Shown here in pieces: positions 16,700 through 25,536 of a stretch of DNA of 64,000 nucleotides. Below the pieces are notes generated by a model that made no database searches, had not been told where the DNA came from, and saw nothing but the letters and a program-made list of their open reading frames with translations. The DNA is taken from assembly GCA_964609025.1 (NCBI GenBank), contig CAZSQM010000004.1:62001-126000 (forward strand), read 5' to 3'. The translations under genes were made by a program, and so were the position numbers. Positions within the stretch are counted from its first letter, which is position 1. Each line of letters starts with the position of its first letter. The DNA comes from SIG307 sp964609025 (GTDB taxonomy: Bacteria > Bacillota > Clostridia > Lachnospirales > Lachnospiraceae).

Positions 16700-17908
16700 T
16701 TATGCCTCAAACTCCACGCGGATACGGTTCTTTACCGTAATCTTCGCGCATTTCTCCTGAAACAGCGCTTCCGGCATTTTCTTCGTAATAAACGCAAACT
16801 CTCCGGACACGCCCTCTGCGGTCACTTCCTTCACCTCTCCGAATGCCGCAACAGCCGCTTCCTTCTCCTGTGCCGGTACGCGTACAAAGAAAGCGTTCAT
16901 TTCCTCGGCAGTTGTGGAAAGCGCCAGCTTCTTGCTGCTCCAAAGTGTCATAATGTTGGTGCCGGTATGCTTTGCCGCATCAACCACATCCGCTACCACC
17001 GCGCTTGCCGTCGGAAGCTTTCCCGCACCGCTTCCGTAAAACATAACGTCGCCCAGTACATTTCCCCGTACAAGGATTCCGTTAAATACGTTATTGACAC
17101 TGTACAACGGGTGCGTTCTGTGAATCATCCGCGGCGCTACCATAGCAAAGAACTTTTCGCCTTCGCGCCGTCCGATTCCGAGAAGCTTGATGGAAGCGTC
17201 TAACGCGTCCGCATATTTCATATCCTCCGTCGTAATTTTCGTAATTCCTTCGGTATAGATATCCTCATAATCTACCTGCTTTCCGTAAGCAAGAGAAGTT
17301 AAAATCGCAAGTTTGCGGCAGGCATCATAACCCTCCACGTCCGCCTCAGGATTGCGCTCCGCATAGCCCAGTTCCTGCGCTTCCTTCAATACGGTATCAA
17401 AATCATAGCCGTAATCGTGCATCTGACTCAGAATATAGTTTGTTGTGCCGTTTAAAATACCGGTAATCTCCATAATCTCGTCCGCAGTCAGGGACTGGTT
17501 TAACGGACGGATAATCGGAATACCGCCGCCCACGCTCGCCTCAAATAAGAAGTTTACCTTCTTCTGTTTTGCGATTTCAAGCAGCTCCGCACCATGCTTT
17601 GCCACCAGCTCCTTATTGGAGGTACACACGCTCTTTCCGCGCTGTAAGCACTCCTTTACATAAGCATATGCCGGATTTACACCGCCCATTACCTCTACAA
17701 CAATCTCCACTTCCGGGTCGTTTACAATTACCTGAAAGTCATGCACCAGTATATTTTCCACCGGATCTCCCGGAAACTCCCGTAAATCCAGCACATATTT
17801 CACATTGATATCCTTCCCGGCGCGTCTTGTAATGTTCTCTCTGTTTAGATTTAACACCTCGACTACGCCGGAACCTACGGTTCCGTATCCTAATACTGCA
17901 ATTTCCAT
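16700..17908 (-). CDS. hom: Homoserine dehydrogenase
   Basis: NAD(P)-dependent reduction of aspartate semialdehyde to homoserine, the branch to threonine and methionine. 402 aa. Rossmann motif GYGTVGSGVVEVL at residues 7-19; catalytic-domain motifs VMGGVNPAYAYV, GGGIPIIRPLNQ, GILNGTTNYIL and GYAERNPEADVEGYDACRKLAIL are clear. The C-terminal 80 residues have ACT-like character (FFVRVPAQEKEAAVAAF), so threonine feedback is likely. GGAGG precedes the ATG. Middle gene of a three-gene operon. Confidence 0.96.
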   Translation of the reverse strand: MEIAVLGYGTVGSGVVEVLNLNRENITRRAGKDINVKYVLDLREFPGDPVENILVHDFQVIVNDPEVEIVVEVMGGVNPAYAYVKECLQRGKSVCTSNKELVAKHGAELLEIAKQKKVNFLFEASVGGGIPIIRPLNQSLTADEIMEITGILNGTTNYILSQMHDYGYDFDTVLKEAQELGYAERNPEADVEGYDACRKLAILTSLAYGKQVDYEDIYTEGITKITTEDMKYADALDASIKLLGIGRREGEKFFAMVAPRMIHRTHPLYSVNNVFNGILVRGNVLGDVMFYGSGAGKLPTASAVVADVVDAAKHTGTNIMTLWSSKKLALSTTAEEMNAFFVRVPAQEKEAAVAAFGEVKEVTAEGVSGEFAFITKKMPEALFQEKCAKITVKNRIRVEFEA

Positions 17909-17926
17909 GTTCTTTGCCTCCGTTGT

Positions 17927-18367
17927 TTATTCTCTGCCCAATATCTTAATATAGTGTACCCCATGAATTGCCTCCATCCGTTCAACCAGTACCGTTGCCT
18001 CCTCGGTCTGCGGAAGCATCTCGATGGAAATGGTAAGCGACGCAATGCCGCCGATCGGTATCGCCTGATGAATTGTGAGGATATTCGCCCTGCTCTTTGC
18101 TATTTCCCCCAATACCACGGACAAAAGTCCCGGCTCGTCATCCATTTGAAGCATAAACGTAATGGTTCTGCCGCGGTTATTTTCATGGAACGGGAAAATA
18201 TCGTCCTTGTACTTGTAGAAGGAACTCCGGCTGATTCCAACCGCTTCCACCGCCTCCTGCACGGTCAGTACCCGTTCGGAATCCAGCAGACGTTTCGCTT
18301 CCACCACCTGTAACAGCACCTCGGGTACCGCTTTTTTCTTTACGATATAGTATTTCTCCTCTTTCAA
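17927..18367 (-). CDS. ACT-domain regulatory protein (PheB/UPF0735 family)
   Basis: Small protein of 146 aa with an N-terminal helix-turn-helix-like part (VLTVQEAVEAVGISRSSFYKYKDDIFPF) and a C-terminal ACT domain (ITFMLQMDDEPGLLSVVLGEIA). ACT domains bind amino acids. The start is TTG at 18367 with AAAGGGGG upstream; no ATG fits. First gene of the operon with hom and the ApgM-type gene. It may sense threonine or another amino acid for this operon, but direct DNA binding has not been shown for the family as far as I know. Confidence 0.85.
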   Translation of the reverse strand: MKEEKYYIVKKKAVPEVLLQVVEAKRLLDSERVLTVQEAVEAVGISRSSFYKYKDDIFPFHENNRGRTITFMLQMDDEPGLLSVVLGEIAKSRANILTIHQAIPIGGIASLTISIEMLPQTEEATVLVERMEAIHGVHYIKILGRE

Positions 18368-18404
18368 AGGGTAGCCCCCTTTCGTGTTCGTGCTATAAAA
18401 ACAA

Positions 18405-18452
18405 GTGTCCGTATCAAGAAGATATCATAACACATCTACGGACACATTGCAA
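18405..18452 (-). promoter_or_regulatory. Promoter of the threonine operon flanked by an inverted repeat
   Basis: Minus-strand TTGCAA (18447-18452), 17-bp spacer, TATGAT (18424-18429). The 9-bp arms GTGTCCGTA (18405-18413) and TACGGACAC (18437-18445) bracket the -10 box. This is a convincing operator arrangement or a leader hairpin. The regulator is not known; the ACT/HTH-like product of the first gene is a candidate. Confidence 0.65.
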
Positions 18453-18485
18453 CTATTTTCGAAAATTTGATGTCAGACGTCCGGG

Positions 18486-18550
18486 CAAGAGGCTGTCGCA
18501 CCGGGTACGCGGTCCCATTTTTGCAGGCAGGGAATTGTCTGTCACTGCAA
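18486..18550. repeat. Diverged single copy of the GGGGCTGCCGCA repeat
   Basis: AGAGGCTGTCGCA, then ACGCGGTCCCATTTTTGCAGGC, then CACTGCAAC. It aligns over its length with 32891-32960 and with the ends of the 7248-7568 element. No flanking gene or direct repeat was recognised. Confidence 0.6.
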
Positions 18551-18572
18551 CAATACGGTATTTCCTATAAAG

Positions 18573-18650
18573 ATTCAGGTGCCAAAACACATGCTGATAC
18601 GAAAGGAACTTTGCATAGGAGAAAGGACTCTTTCTCCTATGCAAAGTTCC
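18573..18650 (-). terminator. Composite palindromic repeat acting as terminator of ctpA
   Basis: The part at 18605-18650 is a 21-bp near-perfect stem, GGAACTTTGCATAGG pairing with CCTATGCAAAGTTCC, ten bases after the ctpA stop codon. On the minus strand it is followed by only TTT. Next to it, 18573-18604 carries ATTCAGGTGCCAAAACACAT, the left arm of the repeat at 27865, without its matching right arm. It belongs to the dispersed AAAGTTCCGTAAT family. Confidence 0.7.
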
Positions 18651-18659
18651 GTAATTGTT

Positions 18660-20009
18660 CTACTGCATTTGCTTTTTTACTTCCTCGATTGCGGCCTGCA
18701 GCTGATTGTCCTCCTCCAACGGGATTACCACCATCTGCTTTAACTCCTCCGTAAGCTCCACCTTCACGTCCGGCGTAATTCCAAGCCCGTGAATGCATCT
18801 GCCCTTCGGCGTATAGTAGGTGGATACCGTCATTTTTACCGCGCTTCCGTCCGGCAACGGCAGAATGCTCTGCACAATGCCCTTGCCGAAGCTCTGGGTT
18901 CCCACAATCGTTGCCAGTCCGTAATCCTGCAACGCTCCGGAAAAGATTTCGGATGCGCTGGCACTGTTTCCGTTAACCAGCACCGCCATCGGAAGCTCGC
19001 CGATGCTGCCCGGGGTTGCCTTGATTTCGTCCTTGTCCTCATACTTATCTAACGTATATACGATAAGGCCTTCCTCTAAGAATAAATCCAGCATATCGCA
19101 GACCGTTGTTAAAAGTCCGCCCGGATTGTCGCGGATATCGACAACCAGCCCCTTCATTCCCTGCTTTTTTAACGCATTTAACGCGGTTTCAAACTGTTCG
19201 GTCGTCACCTCGTCAAACTCCATAATGTAAATATAACCGATGGAATCCTCTAACATTTCATACGTTACGGTTTCCACTTCAATCAAATCACGGACTACCT
19301 GCAAGGTCACATACTCGCTCTCCGCAGCGCGCCATACTTCCACCTCTACCGTTGTCCCCTGTTCGCCCTTCATCCGCTTTACCGCCAGATTCAAATCCCA
19401 GTCCGAAACATCCTCACCGTCAATCCGGGTAATAATATCTCCCGGAAGCATCCCGGCATTATAGGCCGGACCGTCTACAAACGGCCGCACAATCGTAATG
19501 ACCTTCGTGGAAGCGTTCTGGTTTACTAACGCACCGATACCGCAGTAAACACCCTCCACCGACTCCATCAGTTCCGCATATTCCTCCTTCGTATAGTAAC
19601 AGGAATACGGGTCATCCAATGCTTCTAACAGACCGCGGTACATTCCCTCATACAAATCCTCGTCATTTACATCCTCCCAGAAATACATATTAATCAGCAT
19701 TTTTAAGTAATTTGCCTTGGTAAGGAAATCCTCGTCGGAGGTTGTTGCGCCGTCCTCCTCGTCCGTTTCCTTCCCGCCGCCCTGCAGTCGGTCAAGCAGT
19801 CCCAAAAGACCGCCGCTTCCACTGCTTTCTTTCTCGTTTTCCTCTTTCTCCCCGTTCGTTTCCTCCTGCGTATCCTCCGTACCGTTTGTCCGTCCGGTAC
19901 TGCCGATACCGCAGCCTGCCATAGCCGCAACGCTTGTCACACAAAGCACACAAACCAAAACCAGCGCGGCAAACCGCTTTAAATTGCTTTCCTTTTTACT
20001 TTCTTTCAT
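18660..20009 (-). CDS. ctpA: S41 C-terminal processing peptidase, lipoprotein
   Basis: Serine protease of the CtpA/CtpB family, 449 aa, anchored outside the membrane by a lipobox (AMAGC, Cys about 33). An acidic linker, a PDZ domain (YCGIGALVNQ to WRAAESEYV) and the S41 core follow. Catalytic Ser is in NGNSASASEIFSG and Lys in GTQSFGKG. Start set at 20009 (MKESKKESN) with GGAAGGA upstream; the frame is open to 20051, overlapping the M23 gene, so a longer form is possible. Last gene of the ftsE-ftsX-M23 operon. It may process envelope proteins during division or sporulation. Confidence 0.9.
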   Translation of the reverse strand: MKESKKESNLKRFAALVLVCVLCVTSVAAMAGCGIGSTGRTNGTEDTQEETNGEKEENEKESSGSGGLLGLLDRLQGGGKETDEEDGATTSDEDFLTKANYLKMLINMYFWEDVNDEDLYEGMYRGLLEALDDPYSCYYTKEEYAELMESVEGVYCGIGALVNQNASTKVITIVRPFVDGPAYNAGMLPGDIITRIDGEDVSDWDLNLAVKRMKGEQGTTVEVEVWRAAESEYVTLQVVRDLIEVETVTYEMLEDSIGYIYIMEFDEVTTEQFETALNALKKQGMKGLVVDIRDNPGGLLTTVCDMLDLFLEEGLIVYTLDKYEDKDEIKATPGSIGELPMAVLVNGNSASASEIFSGALQDYGLATIVGTQSFGKGIVQSILPLPDGSAVKMTVSTYYTPKGRCIHGLGITPDVKVELTEELKQMVVIPLEEDNQLQAAIEEVKKQMQ

Positions 20010-20037
20010 CTTAATTCTACTTCCTTCCGTCTTCTCT

Positions 20038-21321
20038 TTACGGGCTGACATAATCGCACGGGTCTACCAGGGCTCCGTTAATTCGTATCGTAAAATGCAG
20101 ATGCGGAGCGGTAGACCAGCCCGTCGAACCGCATTTCATAATCACCTGCCCCTGCTTTACATAATCGCCCACCGACACAAGAAGCTGGGACGCATGAAGA
20201 TAATACGTCACCACTCCGTTTCCGTGGTCGATTACCACATGATTTCCGTTCATGGAACTCCATTCCGCTTTTATTACCGTGCCGGCAAGAGAAGCGACAA
20301 TGTCCGCGCCGTAAGCTCCGCCGATATCAATTCCGCTGTGATACTCCCGCTTTCCCGTAATCGGACTGGTACGATATCCGAAATAAGAGTAAATATTCGG
20401 GTCGCCCGGAAACGGCCAAATCATATTGTCCACCGAAGTTTCGTCGGTCAGACCGAGCTTCTTTAATTCCTCCTCGCGCCGCTTACGCTCCTCTTCTTCC
20501 CTTCTTAACCGTTCCTCCTCCTCACGTCTTTTCCGTTCCTCTTCCTCCACCCGGATACGTTCCTTTTCTTCCAAATCCGCAATCTCAAGCTGCTTGCTTT
20601 CGATTTCCTCGTAATACTCAAAATACTGTTCCTCCGATATTCCGAGGCTTGCCGTCAGTTCCTCCATATACGCCGCCTTATTGGCAACCAGAATGCTCAA
20701 ATTATCAATCTGTAACTGCTGTTCCTCTTTCTCGGCATTTAATTCCACAAGCTTAATCTCATACGCCTCTTCCTTCTCGCGTACCGTCTGGCAGGAGGCC
20801 TCATAGCGTTTCAAAAGATTGTCGTCATATGCCGCAATCTGCGAACGATATTCCACCTGATTCAGCAAATCCTCCAGACTTTCGGAGCCGGTAAGCAGCT
20901 CCCAAAAACTGGTGTCCCCGTTCTCGTACATATATTTTATCCGTGCTTTCATGGTTACATACTGATTATCTTTTGTCTGAACCGCTTCTTCCAGTTCCCG
21001 TCCGGCTTCTTTCAGCGCGGCTTCGCATTCCGCAATGCTCTGTTTCAGCTTCTCCATTTCACCGTAAGCAAGCGAAAGCTCCTCATCCACCCTTTTGATG
21101 TACTCCTCCGTATTCTTTTTATCCGCCTCCAGCGCCGCAATCCGCTCCTCTGCCTCTTTTTTGAGCTGTTCCAGCGCTTCTTTCTCCTCTTTTGCCTTAT
21201 CGATGGCAGACTGGTACGACTCCTCTGCAAAGACCGTGTTCTCCCTGCCGCCCGGAAGCAGCATTACAAGCATTGACGCCGCCACTACATAGCATATTCC
21301 TTTTTTCCAGATTCGTTTCAT
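20038..21321 (-). CDS. M23-family peptidoglycan hydrolase activator (EnvC/NlpD-like)
   Basis: Secreted protein of 427 aa: signal peptide (about 1-32), a long coiled coil (about 35-285, with a highly charged EEERKRREEEERLRREEEE stretch), then an M23/LytM domain with HSGIDIGG, HGNGVVTYYLHAS and HLHFTI motifs. The zinc ligands HxxxD and HxH are present, so it may hydrolyse peptidoglycan itself. GGAG lies before the ATG. Directly downstream of ftsX: in this module FtsEX is known to drive a coiled-coil hydrolase partner at the septum, so this is the probable FtsX client. Confidence 0.92.
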   Translation of the reverse strand: MKRIWKKGICYVVAASMLVMLLPGGRENTVFAEESYQSAIDKAKEEKEALEQLKKEAEERIAALEADKKNTEEYIKRVDEELSLAYGEMEKLKQSIAECEAALKEAGRELEEAVQTKDNQYVTMKARIKYMYENGDTSFWELLTGSESLEDLLNQVEYRSQIAAYDDNLLKRYEASCQTVREKEEAYEIKLVELNAEKEEQQLQIDNLSILVANKAAYMEELTASLGISEEQYFEYYEEIESKQLEIADLEEKERIRVEEEERKRREEEERLRREEEERKRREEELKKLGLTDETSVDNMIWPFPGDPNIYSYFGYRTSPITGKREYHSGIDIGGAYGADIVASLAGTVIKAEWSSMNGNHVVIDHGNGVVTYYLHASQLLVSVGDYVKQGQVIMKCGSTGWSTAPHLHFTIRINGALVDPCDYVSP

Positions 21322-21359
21322 CTGTCTTCTCCTTTCCTATCGGTATTTCTTCCTTTTTT

Positions 21360-22277
21360 CTACCGCAAACTGATTTTCCGCAGCTGTTTTCCCGTCGTCA
21401 TCACACTGCCGAGCAGACCGATTAACACACCGATGCCCAGCACTAACGGTGTAAGATAACAAAAAATCTGCTCCTCGCTTAAAAATGTCATCTTATGAAA
21501 CACACTTTCATATTCTCCCGACAAATAGCCGATTACTTTTCCGTAGATGAAATGCAAAATTCCTAACGGCAAAACCGCACCGCACAGTCCTAGCAACATT
21601 CCTTCCACAATAAACGGAAACCGCACGAAAAAGTCGGTCGCGCCGATCAGATTCATAATGGAAATTTCCTCCTTCCGCACCGAAATTCCCATAGAAACCG
21701 TCATGTGAATCAAAAACATTGCCACTGCAACCAATACTAAAATAATGGAAACGGAAACCAACGTCGCAATCTGATTGACGCCGCTTAAGCTTTCCGCTAC
21801 ACCGTCCAGCGCGTTGACGCGGCGCACGCCGTCCAGTCCCTCAATATAGCGCACCAGGACCTCCTGCATGGATACGTCATTTAAAAATACTTTATACGAT
21901 GCCGAATCTTCCAACGGATTATCCGTTCCGAAGGTAGCCGCCAGTTCCTCGTTCAAATGGTCCTTTTTATAATTTTCCCATGCCTCCTCGGCGGAAATGT
22001 AAACCACATCCGCCACCTCCGCACGTTTTCTGATTGCCTCACCGATGGCCTGAACCGTCTGTTCCGGACAATCCTTTTCAAACAAAACCGTCACGCCCAC
22101 ATTCTGCTCCGCTTCTTTCATCACATAGCGGACATTCATCGCAACAAAATAAAACAAGCCGATTAAAAACAAACTTGCCGCAATCGTTCCGATGGAAGCA
22201 AGGGAAAACTTGCGATTGTGGAAAATACTCCGGATTCCCTGCTTTAAACAATAAAAAAAGGTTCTAATACTTTGCAT
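21360..22277 (-). CDS. ftsX: Cell-division ABC permease FtsX
   Basis: FtsX of 305 aa with four membrane helices: one after the cytoplasmic N-terminus (FSLASIGTIAASLFLIGLFYF), an extracytoplasmic domain of about 110 residues, then three helices. Start set at 22277 (MQSIRTFFYCLKQGIRSIF) with GGGCGG 8 nt upstream; ATGs at 22283, 22301 and 22304 are alternatives. It overlaps ftsE by 14 nt. Works with FtsE to control septal peptidoglycan hydrolysis. Confidence 0.93.
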   Translation of the reverse strand: MQSIRTFFYCLKQGIRSIFHNRKFSLASIGTIAASLFLIGLFYFVAMNVRYVMKEAEQNVGVTVLFEKDCPEQTVQAIGEAIRKRAEVADVVYISAEEAWENYKKDHLNEELAATFGTDNPLEDSASYKVFLNDVSMQEVLVRYIEGLDGVRRVNALDGVAESLSGVNQIATLVSVSIILVLVAVAMFLIHMTVSMGISVRKEEISIMNLIGATDFFVRFPFIVEGMLLGLCGAVLPLGILHFIYGKVIGYLSGEYESVFHKMTFLSEEQIFCYLTPLVLGIGVLIGLLGSVMTTGKQLRKISLR

Positions 22278-23004
22278 ATACATATCCGCCCTTTTGCTCA
22301 TCACTGATTACTCTGCCGTTTTTCAGCGTAATAACACGCTTCTGCATCATATCTACTACCTCACGGTTATGCGTTACCACAACCACCGTTGTGCCGCGGC
22401 GGTTGACTTCCTCCAATAAATGCATAATCTCCCACGAATTTTTCGGGTCCAAATTTCCGGTAGGCTCATCCGCAAGCAAAATCACCGGATTGTTAATCAA
22501 CGCTCTTGCCAACGCCACACGCTGCTGCTCGCCGCCGGAAAGCTCCGACGGAAACGCCTTATACTTTTCGTTCAATCCTACCAGGGAAAGCATACGCGGC
22601 ACCCGCTTCTTAATCTCCGCCGGCGGAACTTCAATCACACGCTGGGCAAACGCCACGTTCTCATAAGCGTTCCGATCCTTTAACAGCCGGAAATCCTGAA
22701 ACACCACGCCGATACTGCGGCGGTATTTGCTGACCTGATAGCGGCGCAGTCTGGAAAGCTCTCTGCCCGCCACAAAAACCTTACCCTTTGTCGGAGAAAT
22801 TTCCCGTAACATCAGCCGGATTAACGTCGACTTTCCCGAACCGCTGCTTCCGACAATAAAGACAAATTCTCCTTTCTTAATGCTGATACAGATATCATCA
22901 ACGGCATGGACATCCTTCTGATATGCCTTTGAAACATGGTCAAACAGGATGACCGGCGCCTGTATATTCTGTAAATCTCTGTGTAAATCGTACGAACCCG
23001 CCAT
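22264..23004 (-). CDS. ftsE: Cell-division ABC ATPase FtsE
   Basis: ATPase partner of FtsX, 246 aa. Walker A GSSGSGKST, signature LSGGEQQR, Walker B VILLADEPTGNLD, H-loop VTHNRE. Start at 23004 (MAGSYDLHR) has AAAGGAGG upstream; the frame stays open to 23058 through the preceding hairpin and is not used. About 25 residues precede the usual FtsE start (ILFDHVSKAY). First gene of the division operon. Confidence 0.94.
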   Translation of the reverse strand: MAGSYDLHRDLQNIQAPVILFDHVSKAYQKDVHAVDDICISIKKGEFVFIVGSSGSGKSTLIRLMLREISPTKGKVFVAGRELSRLRRYQVSKYRRSIGVVFQDFRLLKDRNAYENVAFAQRVIEVPPAEIKKRVPRMLSLVGLNEKYKAFPSELSGGEQQRVALARALINNPVILLADEPTGNLDPKNSWEIMHLLEEVNRRGTTVVVVTHNREVVDMMQKRVITLKNGRVISDEQKGGYVYAKY

Positions 23005-23030
23005 GCGGTTCTCTCCTCCTTTATAAACAA

Positions 23031-23055
23031 CAGCCGCATCGTTACGGTGCGGCTG
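23031..23055 (-). terminator. Terminator between the PucR-type regulator and ftsE
   Basis: CAGCCGCA pairs with TGCGGCTG around a 9-nt loop. On the minus strand it is followed by TTGTTTAT. It sits 8 bp after the regulator stop codon and 27 bp before ftsE, so some read-through into the division operon is likely; no separate ftsE promoter was found. Confidence 0.7.
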
Positions 23056-23063
23056 CACAAGCC

Positions 23064-24152
23064 TTAAAACTCCATATTCTCCATGTACTTCATGTACTTT
23101 ACCACCATGAGCGCCATCTTAAACGTAATCGCGTCTTCAAAAATACGAAGGTCGAGATTCGTCATCTTCTGCAGCTTATCCAGCCGGTACACCAGCGTGT
23201 TTCTGTGGATATAAAGCTGACGCGAGGTTTCCGAAACATTCAGGTTGTTTTCAAAGAACTTATTGATGGTAACAATCGTTTCTTCATCAAAATCGTCCGG
23301 CGACTTTCCGTCAAAAATTTCCCGGATAAAGACCTTGCACATCGGCATCGGAAGCTGATACACCAGTCTGCCGATTCCGAGATTGGAGTAAGCCACCACG
23401 TTGCGGTCACTGTAAAAGATTTTCCCGACCTCCAACGCCATCTTCGCCTCTTTATAGGAGCGGGACACATCCTTAATTTCATTGACAATCGTTCCGAAGG
23501 AAATGTTCACTTTCGTCATCGCCTCGGTGTTGAGCGTATCTAAAAGCACCTTTGCGGTCTTCATTAAATTGTCATAGTCCTCGTTCAGCTTTAACTCTTT
23601 CACAAGGATAATGTTTTTCTCGTCCACCGCCGTGATAAAATCGCGGTTCTTTCCCGCGAAAAGACTCCGCACCGTTTCCAAAGCATTCATATCCTTTTCC
23701 TGCTTTGTTTCGATTAAAAATACAACGCGGCGCGCGTCCGTTTCGATGTGCAGCTTCTTCGCAAGATTGTAAATATCCACCAGAAGAAGGTTGTCCAGCA
23801 AAAGATTCTTGATAAAATTATCCTTGTCGTAACGCTCCTTGTAAGCGACAATCAAATTCTGAATCTGAAATGCCGTCATCTTTCCGATCATATAAACATC
23901 ATCCGTATCGCCCTTTGCCAAAATGACAAACTCCAGATGATTATCATCATATACTTTAAAAAACTGATATCCGGCTAACGTCTGACTGTCTGCCGGCGAA
24001 TCGACAAAAGCAAGCACCGCCTCGGTACTTTCCGCACCGGGTAAAAGCGTCGCCGCCAAAATCTCTCCGTCGGTTCCCAATACACATAAATCTACCCTTG
24101 TAATTGCCTTCAACCCATCAATTGTGCTCTGTAACACCTGATTTGAAATCAT
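23064..24152 (-). CDS. PucR/CdaR-type transcriptional regulator
   Basis: Regulator of 362 aa. N-terminal sensor-like domain (about 1-130), a central GGDEF-like fold of the CdaR kind (about 140-270, no GGDEF motif) and a C-terminal PucR helix-turn-helix (FFENNLNVSETSRQLYIHRNTLVYRLDKLQ). Start at 24152 (MISNQVLQST), with AAAGGAGG just before it; the frame is open further upstream through the promoter. CdaR relatives respond to sugar diacids. Here it lies between a sugar ABC ATPase gene and ftsE, so its target is unclear; its own promoter has a palindrome that fits autoregulation. Confidence 0.87.
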   Translation of the reverse strand: MISNQVLQSTIDGLKAITRVDLCVLGTDGEILAATLLPGAESTEAVLAFVDSPADSQTLAGYQFFKVYDDNHLEFVILAKGDTDDVYMIGKMTAFQIQNLIVAYKERYDKDNFIKNLLLDNLLLVDIYNLAKKLHIETDARRVVFLIETKQEKDMNALETVRSLFAGKNRDFITAVDEKNIILVKELKLNEDYDNLMKTAKVLLDTLNTEAMTKVNISFGTIVNEIKDVSRSYKEAKMALEVGKIFYSDRNVVAYSNLGIGRLVYQLPMPMCKVFIREIFDGKSPDDFDEETIVTINKFFENNLNVSETSRQLYIHRNTLVYRLDKLQKMTNLDLRIFEDAITFKMALMVVKYMKYMENMEF

Positions 24153-24192
24153 ATATCCTCCTTTGCAAGCAAAACACGCTCCCATTATTGTC

Positions 24193-24221
24193 AGTTTATC
24201 ATTCACGTTGTGAAAAGTCAA
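24193..24221 (-). promoter_or_regulatory. Promoter of the PucR-type regulator with palindromic operator
   Basis: Minus-strand TTGACT (24216-24221), 17-bp spacer, TAAACT (24193-24198). The spacer contains TTCAC-GTT-GTGAA (24202-24214), a perfect palindrome between the -35 and -10 boxes, where a bound protein would block polymerase. Confidence 0.65.
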
Positions 24222-24255
24222 CAAAACTGTCCCTAAATAATTTATGAATTTAAAA

Positions 24256-24288
24256 ACGGGGCTCCGCACCAATGCGCGGAAGCCCCGT
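24256..24288 (-). terminator. Rho-independent terminator of the sugar ATPase gene
   Basis: ACGGGGCT and AGCCCCGT arms with further pairing inside, followed on the minus strand by TTTTT. It lies 17 bp after the stop codon of the gene at 24305-25432, and has A/T runs on both sides, so it could work both ways. Confidence 0.9.
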
Positions 24289-24304
24289 AAAAAATCTTAT
24301 TGGA

Positions 24305-25432
24305 TTAGTGAGAAATAATCTGCTCGGTTTCCTTATCGAAGATATGTATCTTCGTGAGGTCGAATGCAATACGGATTGTGTCACCCGGTCTTGCAGTCGT
24401 ACGCGGATTTACTCTTGCCGTAACCGGAATGGTTTCATCTACATCAAAGTACAGGAATACTTCTGCACCAAGCAGCTCGTATACACGCACCGTTGCATCT
24501 AAGCTGCTGTCCTTAGAGGACTCGATGAAAATCTGCTCATCCTTAATATCTTCCGGTCTGATACCGAGAACAACCTTCTTCGGATGCTCTTCGTTGGTGT
24601 AACCGCCTGCAATCAACTTCTCGGCTCTCTTCTCGCCAAGCTTAATGGAGTGGGAACCGAACTTCAGAACAACGGTTCCGCCCTCTTCTACCGCATCACA
24701 GTCGATGAAGTTCATCTGCGGGGAACCCATGAAACCTGCAACGAATAAGTTGTTCGGTCTGTCATATAAGTTCTGCGGAGTATCTACCTGCTGGATAACG
24801 CCGTCCTTCATAACTACGATTCTGGTACCGAGGGTCATAGCCTCTGTCTGGTCATGGGTAACGTAGATGATGGTCGTCTGCAGCTTCTGGTGCAGCTTGG
24901 AAATCTCAATACGCATCTGTACACGGAGCTTTGCATCCAAGTTGGAGAGCGGCTCATCCATCAGGAATACCTTCGGGTTACGCACGATAGCACGTCCCAT
25001 GGCAACACGCTGACGCTGACCACCGGAAAGAGCCTTCGGCTTACGGTCTAATAAGTGCTCGATATCAAGGATTCTTGCTGCCTCATGAACAAGTCTGTTG
25101 ATTTCTTCCTTCGGGGTCTTTCTTAATTTCAAACCGAATGCCATATTGTCAAATACGGACATATGCGGATACAAAGCGTAGTTCTGGAATACCATCGCAA
25201 TATCTCTGTCCTTCGGCTCTACGTCGTTCATCAGCTTATTGCCGATGTACAACTCGCCGCCGGTAATCTCCTCAAGACCTGCAATCATACGCAGGGTGGT
25301 GGACTTACCGCAACCGGACGGTCCTACAAAGATGATGAATTCCTTATCTTCGATTTCAAGATTGAAATCCTTAACGGCAACAAAACCGTTCGGATAAGTC
25401 TTGTTGATATTCTTCAACGATAAACTTGCCAT
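24305..25432 (-). CDS. ugpC: Sugar ABC transporter ATPase (MsmK/UgpC family)
   Basis: ATPase of 375 aa for CUT1-type carbohydrate importers. ATPase domain 1-235: Walker A GPSGCGKST, signature LSGGQRQRVAMGRAI, Walker B VFLMDEPLSNLD, H-loop VTHDQTEAMTLG. The C-terminal TOBE/OB regulatory region (about 236-375) is of normal length. GGAGG lies before the ATG at 25432. It stands alone with its own promoter and terminator. In related Gram-positive bacteria a single MsmK-type ATPase serves several importers, so it probably energises sugar uptake systems encoded elsewhere, such as those for xylan products. Confidence 0.93.
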   Translation of the reverse strand: MASLSLKNINKTYPNGFVAVKDFNLEIEDKEFIIFVGPSGCGKSTTLRMIAGLEEITGGELYIGNKLMNDVEPKDRDIAMVFQNYALYPHMSVFDNMAFGLKLRKTPKEEINRLVHEAARILDIEHLLDRKPKALSGGQRQRVAMGRAIVRNPKVFLMDEPLSNLDAKLRVQMRIEISKLHQKLQTTIIYVTHDQTEAMTLGTRIVVMKDGVIQQVDTPQNLYDRPNNLFVAGFMGSPQMNFIDCDAVEEGGTVVLKFGSHSIKLGEKRAEKLIAGGYTNEEHPKKVVLGIRPEDIKDEQIFIESSKDSSLDATVRVYELLGAEVFLYFDVDETIPVTARVNPRTTARPGDTIRIAFDLTKIHIFDKETEQIISH

Positions 25433-25456
25433 TTCTTTTTCCTCCTAAATATGATG

Positions 25457-25536
25457 CGATTGATTCTCAATCGTAAAAATAACATATTCTTATGATACAC
25501 TATTTTATATTAAATTACCATATCCCTTTTAACCAA
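25457..25536 (-). promoter_or_regulatory. Promoter and palindrome upstream of the sugar ATPase gene
   Basis: A perfect palindrome, CGATTGA-TTC-TCAATCG (25457-25473), lies 25 bp before the start codon. A weak promoter candidate on the minus strand is TTGGTT (25531-25536), 18-bp spacer, TAATAT (25507-25512). The palindrome is stronger evidence than the promoter boxes. The rest of the gap to 25693 shows nothing I can name. Confidence 0.45.

Noticed and set aside
18453..18754. Overlapping short frames on both strands
   Set aside because: They cover two dispersed repeats and the ctpA terminator; no ribosome site and no match in layout to a protein.
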